NCBI GenBank assembly: GCA_037367405.1
Contig: JAZKJV010009780.1
Location: forward strand, 24,338-88,337
Length of the DNA stretch: 64,000 nucleotides
Origin: Ottelia alismoides
Lineage: Eukaryota > Streptophyta > Magnoliopsida > Alismatales > Hydrocharitaceae
Direction: 5' to 3'
In this document: one piece after another, positions 32,619-44,082 of the stretch
Layout of the letters: each line of letters opens with the position of its first letter
Numbering within the stretch: the first letter of the stretch is position 1
Made by a program: the position numbers and the translations under genes
The notes under the pieces: generated by a model
The model's input: the letters and a program-made list of their open reading frames with translations, nothing else
Told to the model about the DNA's origin: nothing
The model's database searches: none

Positions 32619-35140
32619 GATCCATCTCACGGGTATCTCTTTCCACAATCAGAGGGAACCCACTATGAACTAAGCGAAGCCTACATGTACTCTCGAGCTC
32701 TAGGCCCCTATAAATGTGGCTCAGACAGTTTGAGGCCATCAACAATTGTAGAACACTTTCTAAAGCCTTATGAGAACTTTAGCAGTGAGGGAGAAGGCCA
32801 AACATAGAAGCCTCACTGGATTAAAGCTTGGAATAAGTAGGGTTCTTCCATGTTCTTCCAAGTGCCCTCATTGTCATCCGATTAGGAACGCACCTCCAGG
32901 TCACCAATAGCCATTGGATCGAGCCCTCCCCCCACCATCATATCCAGATGCAGATCTAATTAGGGCCATGGATCGCGAATAGTTAATTGGTTCATCTGAA
33001 CCCTTGATCTCTTAAGTGGACGCATCGCTACAATTGATCAGTGTACGTGGAGGGTAGTTTGCAACCATAACGCTCCGCAATATTATATTTAATATTTAGT
33101 ATTTAATAATTCATCTACAGTTGTTTAATTTTTGTTATATTAGCAAGGACCCCTTAAATTTTTAATATTTGCAGTTAGATCCCCTGCTAGCTCACGTCAC
33201 GTGCCTGTGTGCATGGGATGTTGATCATTTTGCACGCATACCCTCGTAGCTTTAGATATACTTTTTAGTGCTAAAACATGTATAAATAGTGCAAACTTTT
33301 AGGGAAATTTGCACGATAGACCTTGTATTTTATTTTCATTATAAAAATACCCCTACTAGGCTAGATTTTATTTCTTTCCCTTTCTAATTTTTATCATTAG
33401 CTCTTGAGATCTAATTATAGGGAAAATATGGTAGTTGGCTGATACCTTGATTGTTCACACCCATATATTTATTTTTCCATTTGTGGGTATTTTCCTATTT
33501 ACATAAAATAAAATAAGAGATATTTTTTCTTTATCTATAGATAAAAATAAAAAACATAAAAAACTACCTTTAAAAATTCCTAAAAAATAATGTATATATT
33601 GTTACTTATACTACCTTCAAAACAAAAACCATAAAAATTATAAAAAGAAAATAATAAAAATCCCACGATCCAAGAAACTTATAAAAATCAGTAAAATTAA
33701 AAAAATAATTTTTATTTAATGATTTTATTTATATTATACAATATATATTAAAAAATTTTTGGAAACTTTGAGATTATTACCTATTTTAATACCCAAAACA
33801 ATCAGCCTTTGTTTTATATTACTCACTATTTTTATATATTTTAATATATTAAAGCCACATAAAAATTAGCAAAATTTATATAATAAAACAAATAGAAATT
33901 TTAAAAATACAAAAACATTTTAATTTTTTGAAGTTTCACTATATTTATATGTATTTAAAATTACGAAACTTTCAATATAGTATATATAATACTTTTATAT
34001 GTTCTATTATTACTTTTACTTCTAAATACATATTTTTGATATATATTGTATGTCATATATACGTAGACATTGTATCTTTAAAAATAAAAAGAAAATAAAA
34101 ATTCAAAAAAATATAAAAATATAAAAATAAAGCAATTGGTAATACATAAAAATTAAATATAATTAAAACCCATAAAAATCAAAAAATGCATAGAAATATA
34201 AAAATAATTATAATTAGTTTTTATTAATTGATAATAATTATACCTATCAACTTTTGCTCTCAGTCGTTTGATCTCTACACTTATTGACTATACACATCTT
34301 TTGTGTAGTATAATAAATTTCACCTCATGCTAGTTTTCATTGTTTAAAATATATTGTGGGTTGATTATTGTCTTAGTTGATTGTTCATGTTTCGAGTACT
34401 GTGAGACTGGCTGCTACAATGATTGCCGGATGATTTATCGTAAACTACAAGCCCTCCAAAATCAAGCTTTAGGAATCCTTGTTCAGTCAATTAAACAACA
34501 ACAATGCAAAAAAATCAAAATCCATACCTTCGAGGATCGTTCCCCAGATATCTCCTCCGCCCCGAATTCTATGATTTTGATGTGCTTAGCGTGAAATGCA
34601 TGCTAGCATGGCGTGGACCTCCTCATCCTCTTCTAAACGTCACCTTCAGATCGTTGATTGAATGTCGAAATTTCACTGGTGGCGGAGCTCCGACAATGGC
34701 TTGGATATCATGGCTAAGTGATTTAGCCACTTAACCATCATGGAAAGTCTTGAAGAGTACTATATGATATAATCCTTCTGTCTAGTTTGAATACTGGATC
34801 AACTTTGTAATTGAGTTTTAGTGATCTTAGCATTTCAGGATTTCATAAATACAAAATAAAATTATAACTAATGAGAGAAGAATAAAAAGGTAGCTGATGA
34901 AAAGAGAAGAAAATAAGAAAAAAAATTAATGGATTAGGATAGTAAAAGAAAAGAAGGATTTGGTTAAGTTCGAAGAATGGTGACTCCAAATTATCGTTGA
35001 ATAATTTTGTAGCTAATTCATGTTCACTATGGTGCTAAGATCCCTATTGAATCTGTAACTTTTTTCTCCATAAAAATATTTTATTAGGGCATGGGGCACA
35101 ACCATGAAGCTGAGTAACCAAGCAAAGTTTCTGGAGCACA
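32619..35140. other. intergenic, AT-rich, no gene recognised
   Basis: 32619-32668 repeats the leader segment at 16679-16731. Near 32699 a CCTATAAATG box is followed by leader-like sequence to about 32780, possibly an LTR fragment. 33300-34230 is extremely AT-rich with many A/T runs. A GC-richer part at 34500-34740 has short open frames without a recognisable domain. Confidence 0.45.
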
Positions 35141-35735
35141 AAGGATTAACTAGCTCGAACATGATTGTCATAATTTTGATTAACATATAGTTCCTCCATG
35201 TAATAGTTAGAGAGGAGGGGTCTGCATCCTAAAAGGAGGACCGTGTGTATGACCTCAATCATCGATATATTTGTAACAATAGATATGTTGAAATCAATTG
35301 ATTCTTCTCTATTATGGTGTAACATACCGCCTTCAAGAGTTCTACAACTACGATCTTGTGACAATGAAAACACTTTCAAGAGTTCTACAACTACAATCTT
35401 GTGACAATGAAAATAAAATGTACAAGCATCAAGGCATATTTCATTCGAGATTATGAACAAGAAGATTAGATATCTTGAATACCAACCTTTCTCCCATTCT
35501 AGACTCAGAAATAAAATTTGACAGTGTGTTGCATACTTCATAAATTTACCCATTGATAGCAAGAAGATAATTAGTAGAGCCTGCAACTTTTTACCCTCAA
35601 GTAACCTTTCGAAGAAACAACATCGATGGTCGATGGTCCTGCTAAAGATGTCATCAAATCTAATCTCTGACAATGTGTTCATCCCTAACTTCATTTTCTT
35701 GATCCAAATATCACATCGTACCTCTCTTTAGCATT
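35141..35735 (-). other. unidentified 182-codon ORF region with inverted and tandem repeats
   Basis: The minus ORF at 35146-35694 shows no domain that I recognise. It contains a 38 bp tandem duplication (CTTTCAAGAGTTCTACAACT, units near 35334 and 35372). Its 5' part (35571-35735) is repeated in inverted orientation at 35770-35925. These features suggest a repeat rather than a gene. Confidence 0.4.
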
Positions 35736-35925
35736 GGAACAGGAGGAAGATGCATGCTACAGGGAGGTAGGAGGTGATATTTAGATCAACAAAAATAAAG
35801 TTAGAGAGAACACTTTGTCAGAGATTAGATTGGATGACCTCTTTAGCAGGACAATCAATCATCGATGTAGTTTCTTCAAAGGTTACTTGAGGGTAAAAAG
35901 TAGCATGCTCTACTAGGTTGATATA
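35571..35925. repeat. inverted repeat, arms of about 155 bp
   Basis: Arms 35571-35735 and 35770-35925 share TTTTTACCCTCAAGTAACCT, GAAGAAAC, CATCGATG, GTCCTGCTAAAGA and TCTAATCTCTGACAA in opposite orientation, with some mismatches and a spacer of about 35 bp. Confidence 0.85.
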
Positions 35926-36500
35926 GTATATCCAATGATGCTACACAATCTTCGGATAACTGCTAAACACAGAAATGTTATGCATGGTTTTACTTGGTTT
36001 CGTATCTCATGTAAATGCAATTTTAGATGTTCCAACTATTTTGTAGGTGTAGGCTTAGAAGTTCACTTGTGAGAATTACTTGGGCATGTTGTTTAAGACT
36101 TTTTAGTGCATATGTAGGTTGCTTGGAAATATTGTGTAATATTTTTTTCATTTATCACAATATTAAAATATATGTCATAATATACAAGGTGTAGTATTTG
36201 GATTATTAAAATAGGTTATTGATACCATTATTTTCATACGTAGGTTGCTTAGAAATACTATTTTGCCATTCTTTCTTTTATTAATAGTGAAGTGCAGGTT
36301 CTGAATTTATGTTATTATTATGAGTTGTTTGTGAGTACTGTTTAGTTGATATGCAAAATAATGAGGTATGTTTTAATTGGGATATACAGAGTCATTTCTC
36401 TACGTGGAGTTTTTATTAAGAATCTACGTAGAGTTAAGAAAAATTTCCGTGACATCTTTGATTTGGTTGCTATTTTATGTTGGTGCCAGCATAATCAACA
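35926..36500. other. intergenic, no gene recognised
   Basis: AT-rich; a GTAGGTTGCTTGGAAATA segment (near 36114) recurs as CGTAGGTTGCTTAGAAATA near 36239. Confidence 0.45.
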
Positions 36501-36515
36501 TATTGGCTTGAAATC

Positions 36516-37343
36516 CTAACGTTCATGGTCGCCAGCATAATCAGCATCACAATATCCCTTAAGCTTGCACTGCTCTCCTTTCTTATAAAAGATCCCATAA
36601 TCCATAGTTCCTCTTATATACCTCATTATCCATCTTATTGCTTCTAGATGAGGCCTCCTAGGATTTTGCATGAATCGAGTAGCTACTCCAACAGCAAAGG
36701 CTATATCTGGCCTAGTCATGATTAAGTGGATCAAGCTACCAACCAGTTGCCTATACGTGGTCATATCATCTAATACCTTGCCTTCTTCAGCACAAAGTTT
36801 AGTGTTTACCTCTATTGGGGTTGATGCAGGCTTGCAGTGTAGCATGCCATACTTTTGTAAAATATCCTTAGCATACTTGTGTTGATGTAGAAGAATCCCT
36901 TCATTGGTGCGCTTTATTTCGAGGCCAAGAAAATGCTTGAGCTCGCCTAACGCTTTCATCTGGAATCTGATGAATAGATTATCTCGGATTCTCTTAAATT
37001 CTTCTTCATCATCTCCTGTAATGATCAATTCATCCACATACACATCCTCATCTCTTATCTTTATAAAGAGACTGGAATCCGATGGAGCAACTTGATACTT
37101 GCATTGCAGCAGAAACTCTGTCATCTTTCCATACCACGCCCTAGGTGCTTGCTTCAGACCATAGAGTGTCTTCCTCAACTTGCAAACATATTGAGGATGA
37201 CTCTTATCTTCGAATACTCTTGGCTGCTCCGTATAGACATTTTGATCTAGCTCTCCATGAAGGAATGCATTCTTTACCTCCATTTTCCACAACCTCCATG
37301 ATTTGCTAGATGCCAATGCTAGCAATACTCTAACCGTAGTCAT
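36516..37343 (-). pseudogene. copia M reverse transcriptase and start of RNase H
   Basis: This 275-codon frame holds the RT blocks MEVKNAFLHGEL, KTLYGLKQAPRAWY, LKHFLGLEIKRT and PDIAFAVG. The catalytic box is DVYVDELIITGDD: a few residues are deleted before it and the second Asp is Glu, so the polymerase would be inactive. The frame runs into the RNase H start (CDADYAGD) and stops at the truncation point. Confidence 0.85.
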
Positions 37344-39394
37344 TTTTGCGACTAGGCTAAATGTCTCGTCGTAATCTAGCTCATATTGATGAGAGAATCC
37401 TCGGGTGACTAGACGAGCCTTATATCGGTCTATGGTTTCGTCAGGACGAGTTTTTACTTTATTTGTACGATATTGGATTCACATCTTGAGGCTTTGGTAT
37501 GAGGTCCCAAGTCCGGTTCTCTTGTAAAGCCTTCATTTCCTCCTCAATTTCTTGTTTCCATTTAGTGTTTCCAAACACCTCTTCAAATGTAGAGGGTTCT
37601 TTCGATGCTTCTTCTTGAGCGACTACTACATCTGCATACTTGGGATTTGGCCTCTGGAGTTTACTGATTCTTCTTAGAGGTACAATCGTATCCTCTTCGA
37701 TCTCGTGCTGGTTGGGACGAGCTTCTTCAATAGTTGGTTGATGAACTCCATTCCTCTAAGGACTCACCATCTTGTATGGTGTATTGTCCTCTTGTTGGAT
37801 CTCCTCGAGCCTTTCATCTAGTTGATCTTCTGCGTTCTTTGTATCTCATAAGTTAATTTCTTAAGATGACCACCATGATGATGCTTCATCAAAGACAACG
37901 TTTCTTGATACATATCACTTGCCATTGACTAGATCATAACATCTCCAACCTTTCCATTCATTATCATATCCGACAAAAATGCATCTTACTACCTTTTGTC
38001 CAACTTGCTGCGAAGGTGGTCAGGAACGAAAACATAACAAACAGATCTGAATACTCGAAAGTGACTTACAGTTGGCTTGAGTCTCGTTAGTTTCTCAATG
38101 GTAGAGAAGAATCCCAACCTTGCATGAGGTAGCCGATTAGTTATATCAGCTACTGTCTTCATGCATTCTACCCAAAATTTTTACGGAATGCTCTTCGCAT
38201 GAAATAAGCTTCAACATATTTCTGCAAGATGGCAATTTTTCCTTTATGCTACTTCATTTTGTTGTGGCATGCTTGGACATATTAGTTGCCTTCTGATTCT
38301 ATCTTGCTTTAGGTAATTGGTGAATTCTTCCGAGATATATTCTCCACCATTATCAGATCGCATGCATTGGATCCTTCTTTCGATTTCTTTTTCAACTTTC
38401 TCTCTAAATTCCTTGAACTTAGAGAAAACATAAAATATTTCCTTGAGAAAGTAGAGCTAGACGTACTTGGAGTAGTCGTCGATGAATGTCACCATATATC
38501 GCATACCACTGATTGATGGAGTCTTGACTGGTCCGAACATGTCTGAATGGATCAGTGCCAATGCCTCCTTGGCTTGATATTTTGACTCCTTGTAAGGCAG
38601 CTGATGGGCCTTACCAAACTGACATCCAGCACATACTGTGTCTTCTCATACATCCTGTTGTGGGAGACCCTTAAGCATTGATTTCTGCATCATTATCTTA
38701 AGCTTGTGATAGCTCACATGTCCAAGCCTAGCATGTCAAATATCCACAGTCTCATTTTTCTTTGTCTTATCTACGTTCGCAGATTCTGCTAACATAACGT
38801 AGATACTCTCAACTCTTCTTCCCTCCATGATGGCAGTGTCAGGTAACTTGAGGTTCTGATACACTCGCACATCCTCAGGTCCGAACACCACATAATGTCC
38901 TGCACATGTAAGTCTATACATAGAGAGAAGATTTTTCTTCATACCTGATACATATACACATGCTCTAACTGCACCTCATTGGAGTTGAAGCGTGGCACTA
39001 TCATTGTGGTGCTAATATGGGATATTGGCAGCTTTGAGTTGTTGGCTATCACAACAACTTACCCTCCTTTGTAGTTGGACTTGTCGCCGAGCTTGCTTTT
39101 ATCTCCAGTCATATGATTGGAGCAATCGGAATGCATAATCCAGACATTGTCGTAATCAACTCCTTTGGTCATGGTTGTTGCCAACACCATTTCTTCTGAT
39201 TTGATAATCACCATCGAAGCTTGTTGCTCCCAATCTTCTTCACTAAGATCTTCTATGTGATAGTTTGATACTGCAGCATTGCTTCGTATTTCATTTTTCT
39301 TGATTCTATAGTCTTGCGCAAAATACCCCTTTCGTCTACAATTGAAGCATTCTCCATTTTTCTTTTTCTATAAAGAATCATTTGGCATTTGTGA
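37344..39394 (-). pseudogene. copia M zinc knuckle, protease and integrase remnants
   Basis: On the minus strand, the zinc knuckle near 39350 reads CFNC..GYFAQDY, with the His and last Cys both replaced by Tyr. The protease region (NHMTGDKSKL near 39110) lacks a normal DSGA box (reads HSDC). The ORF 38942-38736 ([20 protein letters not shown]) belongs to the region before integrase. Integrase pieces (HARLGHVSYHKL, SDNGGEYISEEF) lie between 38720 and 38340. Stops interrupt all of them. Confidence 0.75.
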
Positions 39395-40131
39395 TCAGTC
39401 ATATGAAGCTCCCCCTGTCTTGAAGCTCCTTTGAGAATGTTGCTTCCACTGAGGATCTGAGTCTTTTTGATATAGCTCCTTCAACTTCCCTCGTTTATGT
39501 GCACTAAATAGTGCTTCTTCACCACCTTTTACTGACAGACTAGCCATTTGATTGGCTAAAGTCTCCTGATTTTCTAAGAGACTTTCAAACTCCAAGAGAG
39601 TTGATTGTTTAGACCAACCAGATATGGCCATTACGAGAGCACCATATTCTGGTCGTAATCCATGATTAACGATCCTTCGCATTCGTGACTCAGTAATCTT
39701 TGATTCTGGATCTATTTGGGAGATTTCACGACATATAGAGCGTACCTTGTTGAAATACCGATTGATTGTCATCTCTCCTTGCTTGAGAGACATTAAGTTG
39801 TTCTCTAGGAATTGAAGTCAAGCATCATTCTTGCGTGAGAACAATGCAGCAAATGCGTCCCATGCTTCCTTCGGTGTAGCGACTTCCCAGATATGCTCGA
39901 GCAACTCTTCCTCAATCGTGGTTTTTAATACGAACATTGCCTTATCGGCCTTGATCTTCTATTTCCTCAAGGCATCGACATTCTCCTTTGGTGGTGGTGT
40001 TGTATCATCTCCTCCAACAATCTTCCAGAGATCCTGTCCTTGTAGATAGGATTCGACGCATGTCCTTCAATAACTGTAATTGTCCCATTCAGCTTCTTGA
40101 TCCCAAAACCAGAGTTGAAGGGATCTGCCAT
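39395..40131 (-). pseudogene. copia M gag
   Basis: The start ATG at 40131 begins MADPFNSGFGIKKLNG, the gag start of this family. Frameshifts follow near 40060 and beyond. The 39793-39395 frame continues with MSLKQGEMTINRYFNKV and GLRPEYGALVMAI (UBN2/retrotran_gag region). Confidence 0.8.
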
Positions 40132-40369
40132 AATTTTTAAGGAAACTTTGAGGAAACTATATTTTTCTTTCCTCCAGCAAAGTTGGTCCTAGACCTATCT
40201 CGATTACAGTCCCTGACTACACACGGACAGAATTTCCCTTCATAAAAAACACAAGACTTGACTGGACACACAGACAGAGGCTCCCCTAATTTATTTAGAG
40301 ACCTCTACTGCAACCGGATGGACTTTGTTTTCTTCAATGTAGGAGATGTACTACTACTAATTATGACCC

Positions 40370-40789
40370 TAAATTAAGCAAGCTCCTAAATAAATCCTAA
40401 TGTTGGCTTCTTTGAGAAGCCACTTCTAAGTTGGCTTCTTTGAGAAGATATTATTGGCTTACTTGAGAAGCTATTGTTGGCTTCCTTGAGAAATCATATC
40501 CAAAGTTGGCTTCTTTAAGAAGCCATCACTTGTTGTAATGTACTCCATTGGCCTCTATAAATAGGACCCTTGAGGTTGGAGTGTAACCAAGAGAAGAACC
40601 AACAGAGTAGAGAGCCAAAAAGTATATTGGGAGGAAAGTTAGAGAGCTTAAGTGTTGTATAGTTAGTGAGTAAGTGAGTGAGTGTATGTGAAGTGGTGTA
40701 TACTTTGAGGTGTTGTATTGTATGATGATGTATTATTAATGTATGTTGTTAGTGAATCATCATATTTTCCTTGTAGTTAGAATCCAACA
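40370..40789 (+). repeat. 5' LTR of copia P, 5' end lost
   Basis: From TTAAGCAAGCTCC on, it matches the 3' LTR; it contains repeated TTGGCTTCTTTGAGAAG units and a CTATAAATAGG promoter box at 40555-40565, and ends AATCCAACA before the primer binding site. Confidence 0.87.
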
Positions 40790-40791
40790 AT

Positions 40792-40804
40792 TGGTATCAG
40801 AGCC
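40792..40804 (+). promoter_or_regulatory. primer binding site of copia P
   Basis: TGGTATCAGAGCC, two bases after the LTR end, matches the tRNA-iMet 3' end. Confidence 0.88.
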
Positions 40805-41036
40805 ATGTTAGGATCCTAATTAGTAGGAGTACATCCCCTACATTGTAGAAAACTAAGTCCATCTGGCTACAGTAGAGGTCTCTAAATAAATTAGGGAAGC
40901 CTCTGTCTATGTGTCTAGTCAAGTCTTAAGTTTTTTTAAGGGAAAATTCTGTCCGTGTGTAGTCAGGGACTGTAATCGGGATAGGTCTAGGACTAACTTC
41001 ACTAAGCGAAAGAAAAATATAATTTACACAAAAATT

Positions 41037-42340
41037 ATGGCGAATCCCTTCAACTCTGATTTTGGGATCAAGAAGCTGAATGGGCACAATTACAGTTATT
41101 GGAGGACCTGCGTCGAATCCTATCTACAAGGACAAGATCTCTGAAAAATTGTCGGAGGAGATGGTACAACACCATCACCAAAGGAGAATGTCGATGCCTT
41201 GAGGAAGTGGAAGATCAAGGACGGTAAGGCAATATTCTTACAAAAAAACAACAATCGAGGAAGAGCTGATCGAGCATATCTGAGAAGTCGCTACACCGAA
41301 GGAAGCATGGGACGCATTTGCTACATTGTTCTCACACAAGAATGATGCTCAACTTCAATTCCTGAAAAACAACTTAATGTCTCTCAAGCAAGGAGAGATG
41401 ACAATCAATCAGTATTTCAACATGGTATGATCTCTATGTCATGAAATCTCCCAAATAGATCCGGAATCAAAGATTAGTGGGTCACGAATGCGAAGGATCA
41501 TTAATCATGGATTACGACCAGAATATGGTGCTCTCATAACGGCTATATCTGGTTGGTCTAAACAACCAACTCTCTTGGAGTTTGAAAGTCTCTTAGAAAA
41601 TCAAGAGACTTTAACTAATCAAATGGCTAGTCTGTGAGTAAAAGGTGGTGAAGAAGCACTGTTTAGTGCACATAAACGAGGGAAGTTTAAGGAGTTGTAT
41701 CAAAAAGACTCATCTCCTCAGTGGAAGCAACATTCTCAGAGGAGCTTCAAGATAGGGGGAGCTTCATATGACCGATCACAAAGGACAAATGATTCTTTGC
41801 AGAAAAAGAAAATGGAGAATGCTTCAATTGTGGACGAAAGGGGCATTTTGCGCGAGACTGTAGAATCAAGAAAAAGGCAATACAGAGCAATGCTGCAGTA
41901 TCAAAGTATGACATAGAAGATCTTAGTGAAGAAGATTGGGAGCAACAAGCTTCAAGGGTAATTATCGAATCAGAAGAAATGACGTTGGCAACAAACATGA
42001 CCAAAGGAGTTGATTATGACAATATCTGTATTATGGATTCCAGTTGCTCCAATCATATGACTAGAGATAAAATCAAGCTCAACGACATATCCGAGTACAA
42101 AGAAGGGTGAGTTGTTGTGATAGCCAACAACTCAAAGCTGCCAATATCCCATAGTTGTACTACAACGATAGTGCCATGCTTCAACTCCAATGAGGTGCAG
42201 TTAGAGCATGTGAACCATGTAGCAGGTATGAAGAAAAATCTTCTCTCTGTGTATAGACTTACATGTGCAGGACATTATGTGGTGTTCGGACCCGAGGACG
42301 TTCGACCACAAGATATATTTCCAGCCTTGGCTCAAGATTA
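41037..42340 (+). pseudogene. copia P gag and protease region with stops and a large deletion
   Basis: The ATG at 41037 starts MANPFNSDFGIKKLNG. A TGA at 41142-41144 stands where relatives have Trp, and further stops occur downstream (for example at 41281 and 41426). Readable parts include MSLKQGEMTIN, GLRPEYGALITAI and a zinc knuckle near 41820. The protease motif reads MDSSCSNHMT instead of DSGC/A. Coding homology stops at GPEDVR near 42305, where integrase and RT are deleted. Confidence 0.82.
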
Positions 42341-42369
42341 ATTTCGTAGTGTAGCAAGAGACAACCAAC

Positions 42370-42730
42370 TATTCCTCTTTCAACAACTGAAGCAGAGTAT
42401 AGAGCTGCGGCTATGGCACCGCAAGAAAGTACTTGGTTAAAGTAGCTACTGAAGGATCTTCGTTAAGCAATTGATTATCAAATCTGTTTATACTGTGATA
42501 ATCAATCTGCTATCAAGTTAGCTGAGAATCCAATATTCCATGCAAGAATTAAGCATATAAAGGTTCACTATCACTTCATGAGAGAGAAGGTGCTCGAAGA
42601 AGAGATTGAGCTGAAGCCGATAGTGATGGAAGATCAAGTAGCAGATATATTTACAAAAGGACTCAACACAACAAAGGTCAAGTATTTTCGAAGACAACTT
42701 GGAATGCGAAGAGTCGATGTTGAAGGGGAG
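42370..42730 (+). pseudogene. copia P RNase H C-terminal part
   Basis: IPLSTTEAEYRAAAMA near 42376 and LYCDNQSAIKLAENPIFHAR to DQVADIFTKGL (near 42640) are the second half of a copia RNase H. A TAA interrupts it near 42440. It ends at GEC and the TAA at 42734-42736, overlapping the LTR start. Confidence 0.8.
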
Positions 42731-43169
42731 TGTTAAAGTCAACATCTCCTCTATAATTAAGCAAGCTTCTAAAGAAATCCTAATGTTGGCTTCTTTGATA
42801 AGCCACTTCTAAGTTGGCTTCTTTGAGAAGATATTATTGGCTTACTTGAGAAGTTATTGTTGGCTTCCTTGAGAAGCCATCTCCAAATTTGGCTTCTTTA
42901 AGAAGCCATCACTTATTGTAATGTACTCCATTGACCTCTATAAATAGGATCCTTGAGGTTGGAGTGTAACTAAGAGAAGAACCAAGAGAATAGAGAGCCA
43001 CCAAATATATTGAGAGGAAAAGCTAGGGAGCTTGATTGTTGTATAATTAGTAAGTGAGTGGGTGTATGTAAAGTGGTGTATACTTTGGGGTGTTGTATTG
43101 TATGATGATGTATTGTTAATGTATGTTGTTAGTGAGTCATCATATTGTCCTTGTAGTTAGAATCCTACA
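42731..43169 (+). repeat. 3' LTR of copia P
   Basis: It runs from TGTTAAAGTCAAC to ATCCTACA, 439 bp, and contains the repeated TTGGCTTCTTTGAGAAG units and a CTATAAATAGG box near 42938. Confidence 0.88.
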
Positions 43170-43884
43170 TGTGCCAACTCTATATGTTATTATTTTATGA
43201 TAAATAGTGGGTGCATGTAAATATAACAATAACAACAAAGCTTTTTCCACAATTAAGAGTTGGTGTATAGAAACAATTGGTAAAAAATTATAACTTACAC
43301 ATTCAATTAAGTTTTAAATGCCGACCTTAGTAAAAAATGTAGGAATGGAAATTCCACATGTGTGTTCAATATCATACACAATTGAGGTTAGTGGTTTGTG
43401 TTATGTTGGGTTTGGCGATGGAGGTGAGAATTGAATGAGTAAATATGAAGATGGAGATGTAGTTGGAGTAAGAATTGGATATTGTCAAGTAGAGGAGCTT
43501 TTGTTATAAAAGAAGAAGAATATCTAATTATAACTATATAATTTAATAAAAAATTTAAATTCTACGACTAGAGAACACAAATCTTAATCATGTTACAAAG
43601 CTAAACAAAAAATATAACTATAATTTATAATAATAAAATATCAAGAAAGTCAATATTTCATACATACATAGACATTCACTTTTCATTCAAGAGCAATTTG
43701 TACCTTTTTCCCAAGTATAGACATGCAAACAAACCTAAAATGAAGAATAAATATCACTAAAGTAGTTATTTGTATATTTTAACGAGAGTTGCTTATGATG
43801 ATGGAGGAATAGTTGAAAAACCTTAATTCTCATTTTGAATCTAGAATCAAAATGTTGAGGGTCTATAGAAGGCGTAACAACTCC
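43170..43884. other. intergenic, no gene recognised
   Basis: AT-rich DNA; no domain or clear repeat seen. Confidence 0.5.
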
Positions 43885-43887
43885 TAA

Positions 43888-44015
43888 GGCTTCGTTCGGT
43901 TGCATGGTTGGGCAGGGTTGAGTTGGAGTACAGTCGTATACCCCTCCTTCCAACCTTCCTCACAGTTTACTATTCACAGGGTTACCTCAACCCAACCCAA
44001 CAACCAAACTAACCC
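43888..44015. mobile_element. Tourist-like (PIF/Harbinger) MITE
   Basis: The terminal inverted repeats GGCTTCGTTCGGTTG and (inverted) GGGTTAGTTTGGTTG flank 128 bp, with TAA on both sides (43885-43887 and 44016-44018). The terminal sequence and the 3 bp TAA duplication fit Tourist MITEs. The arms extend inward as GGTTGGGCAGGGTTGAG. Confidence 0.75.
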
Positions 44016-44082
44016 TAAGAATGTAGGACACAACGGTAGTTGCAAAAAATTAGGGGTACGTGTCATTAGAAAAACTCACGAG

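Larger units (their letters stand above)
36500..40371 (-). mobile_element. copia M: decayed minus-strand copia internal region, no LTRs of its own
   Basis: Gag, protease, integrase, RT and part of RNase H follow in order on the minus strand, with many stops. The RNase H end and 3' LTR are missing (break near 36500). At the other end the 5' leader is joined near 40371 directly to an LTR that belongs to the oppositely oriented element P. The leaders of M and P are about 90% alike by eye, so they belong to one family. Confidence 0.82.
40370..43169 (+). mobile_element. copia P: internally deleted copia element with two LTRs
   Basis: The LTRs at about 40370-40789 and 42731-43169 are similar but diverged. 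A primer binding site follows the 5' LTR (40792-40804) and a polypurine tract (GAAGGGGAG) precedes the 3' LTR. The inside keeps gag, the protease region and the RNase H tail but has lost integrase and RT in one deletion near 42305-42345. Gag has several stops. The first roughly 30 bp of the 5' LTR are missing, replaced by the junction with copia M. Confidence 0.87.
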
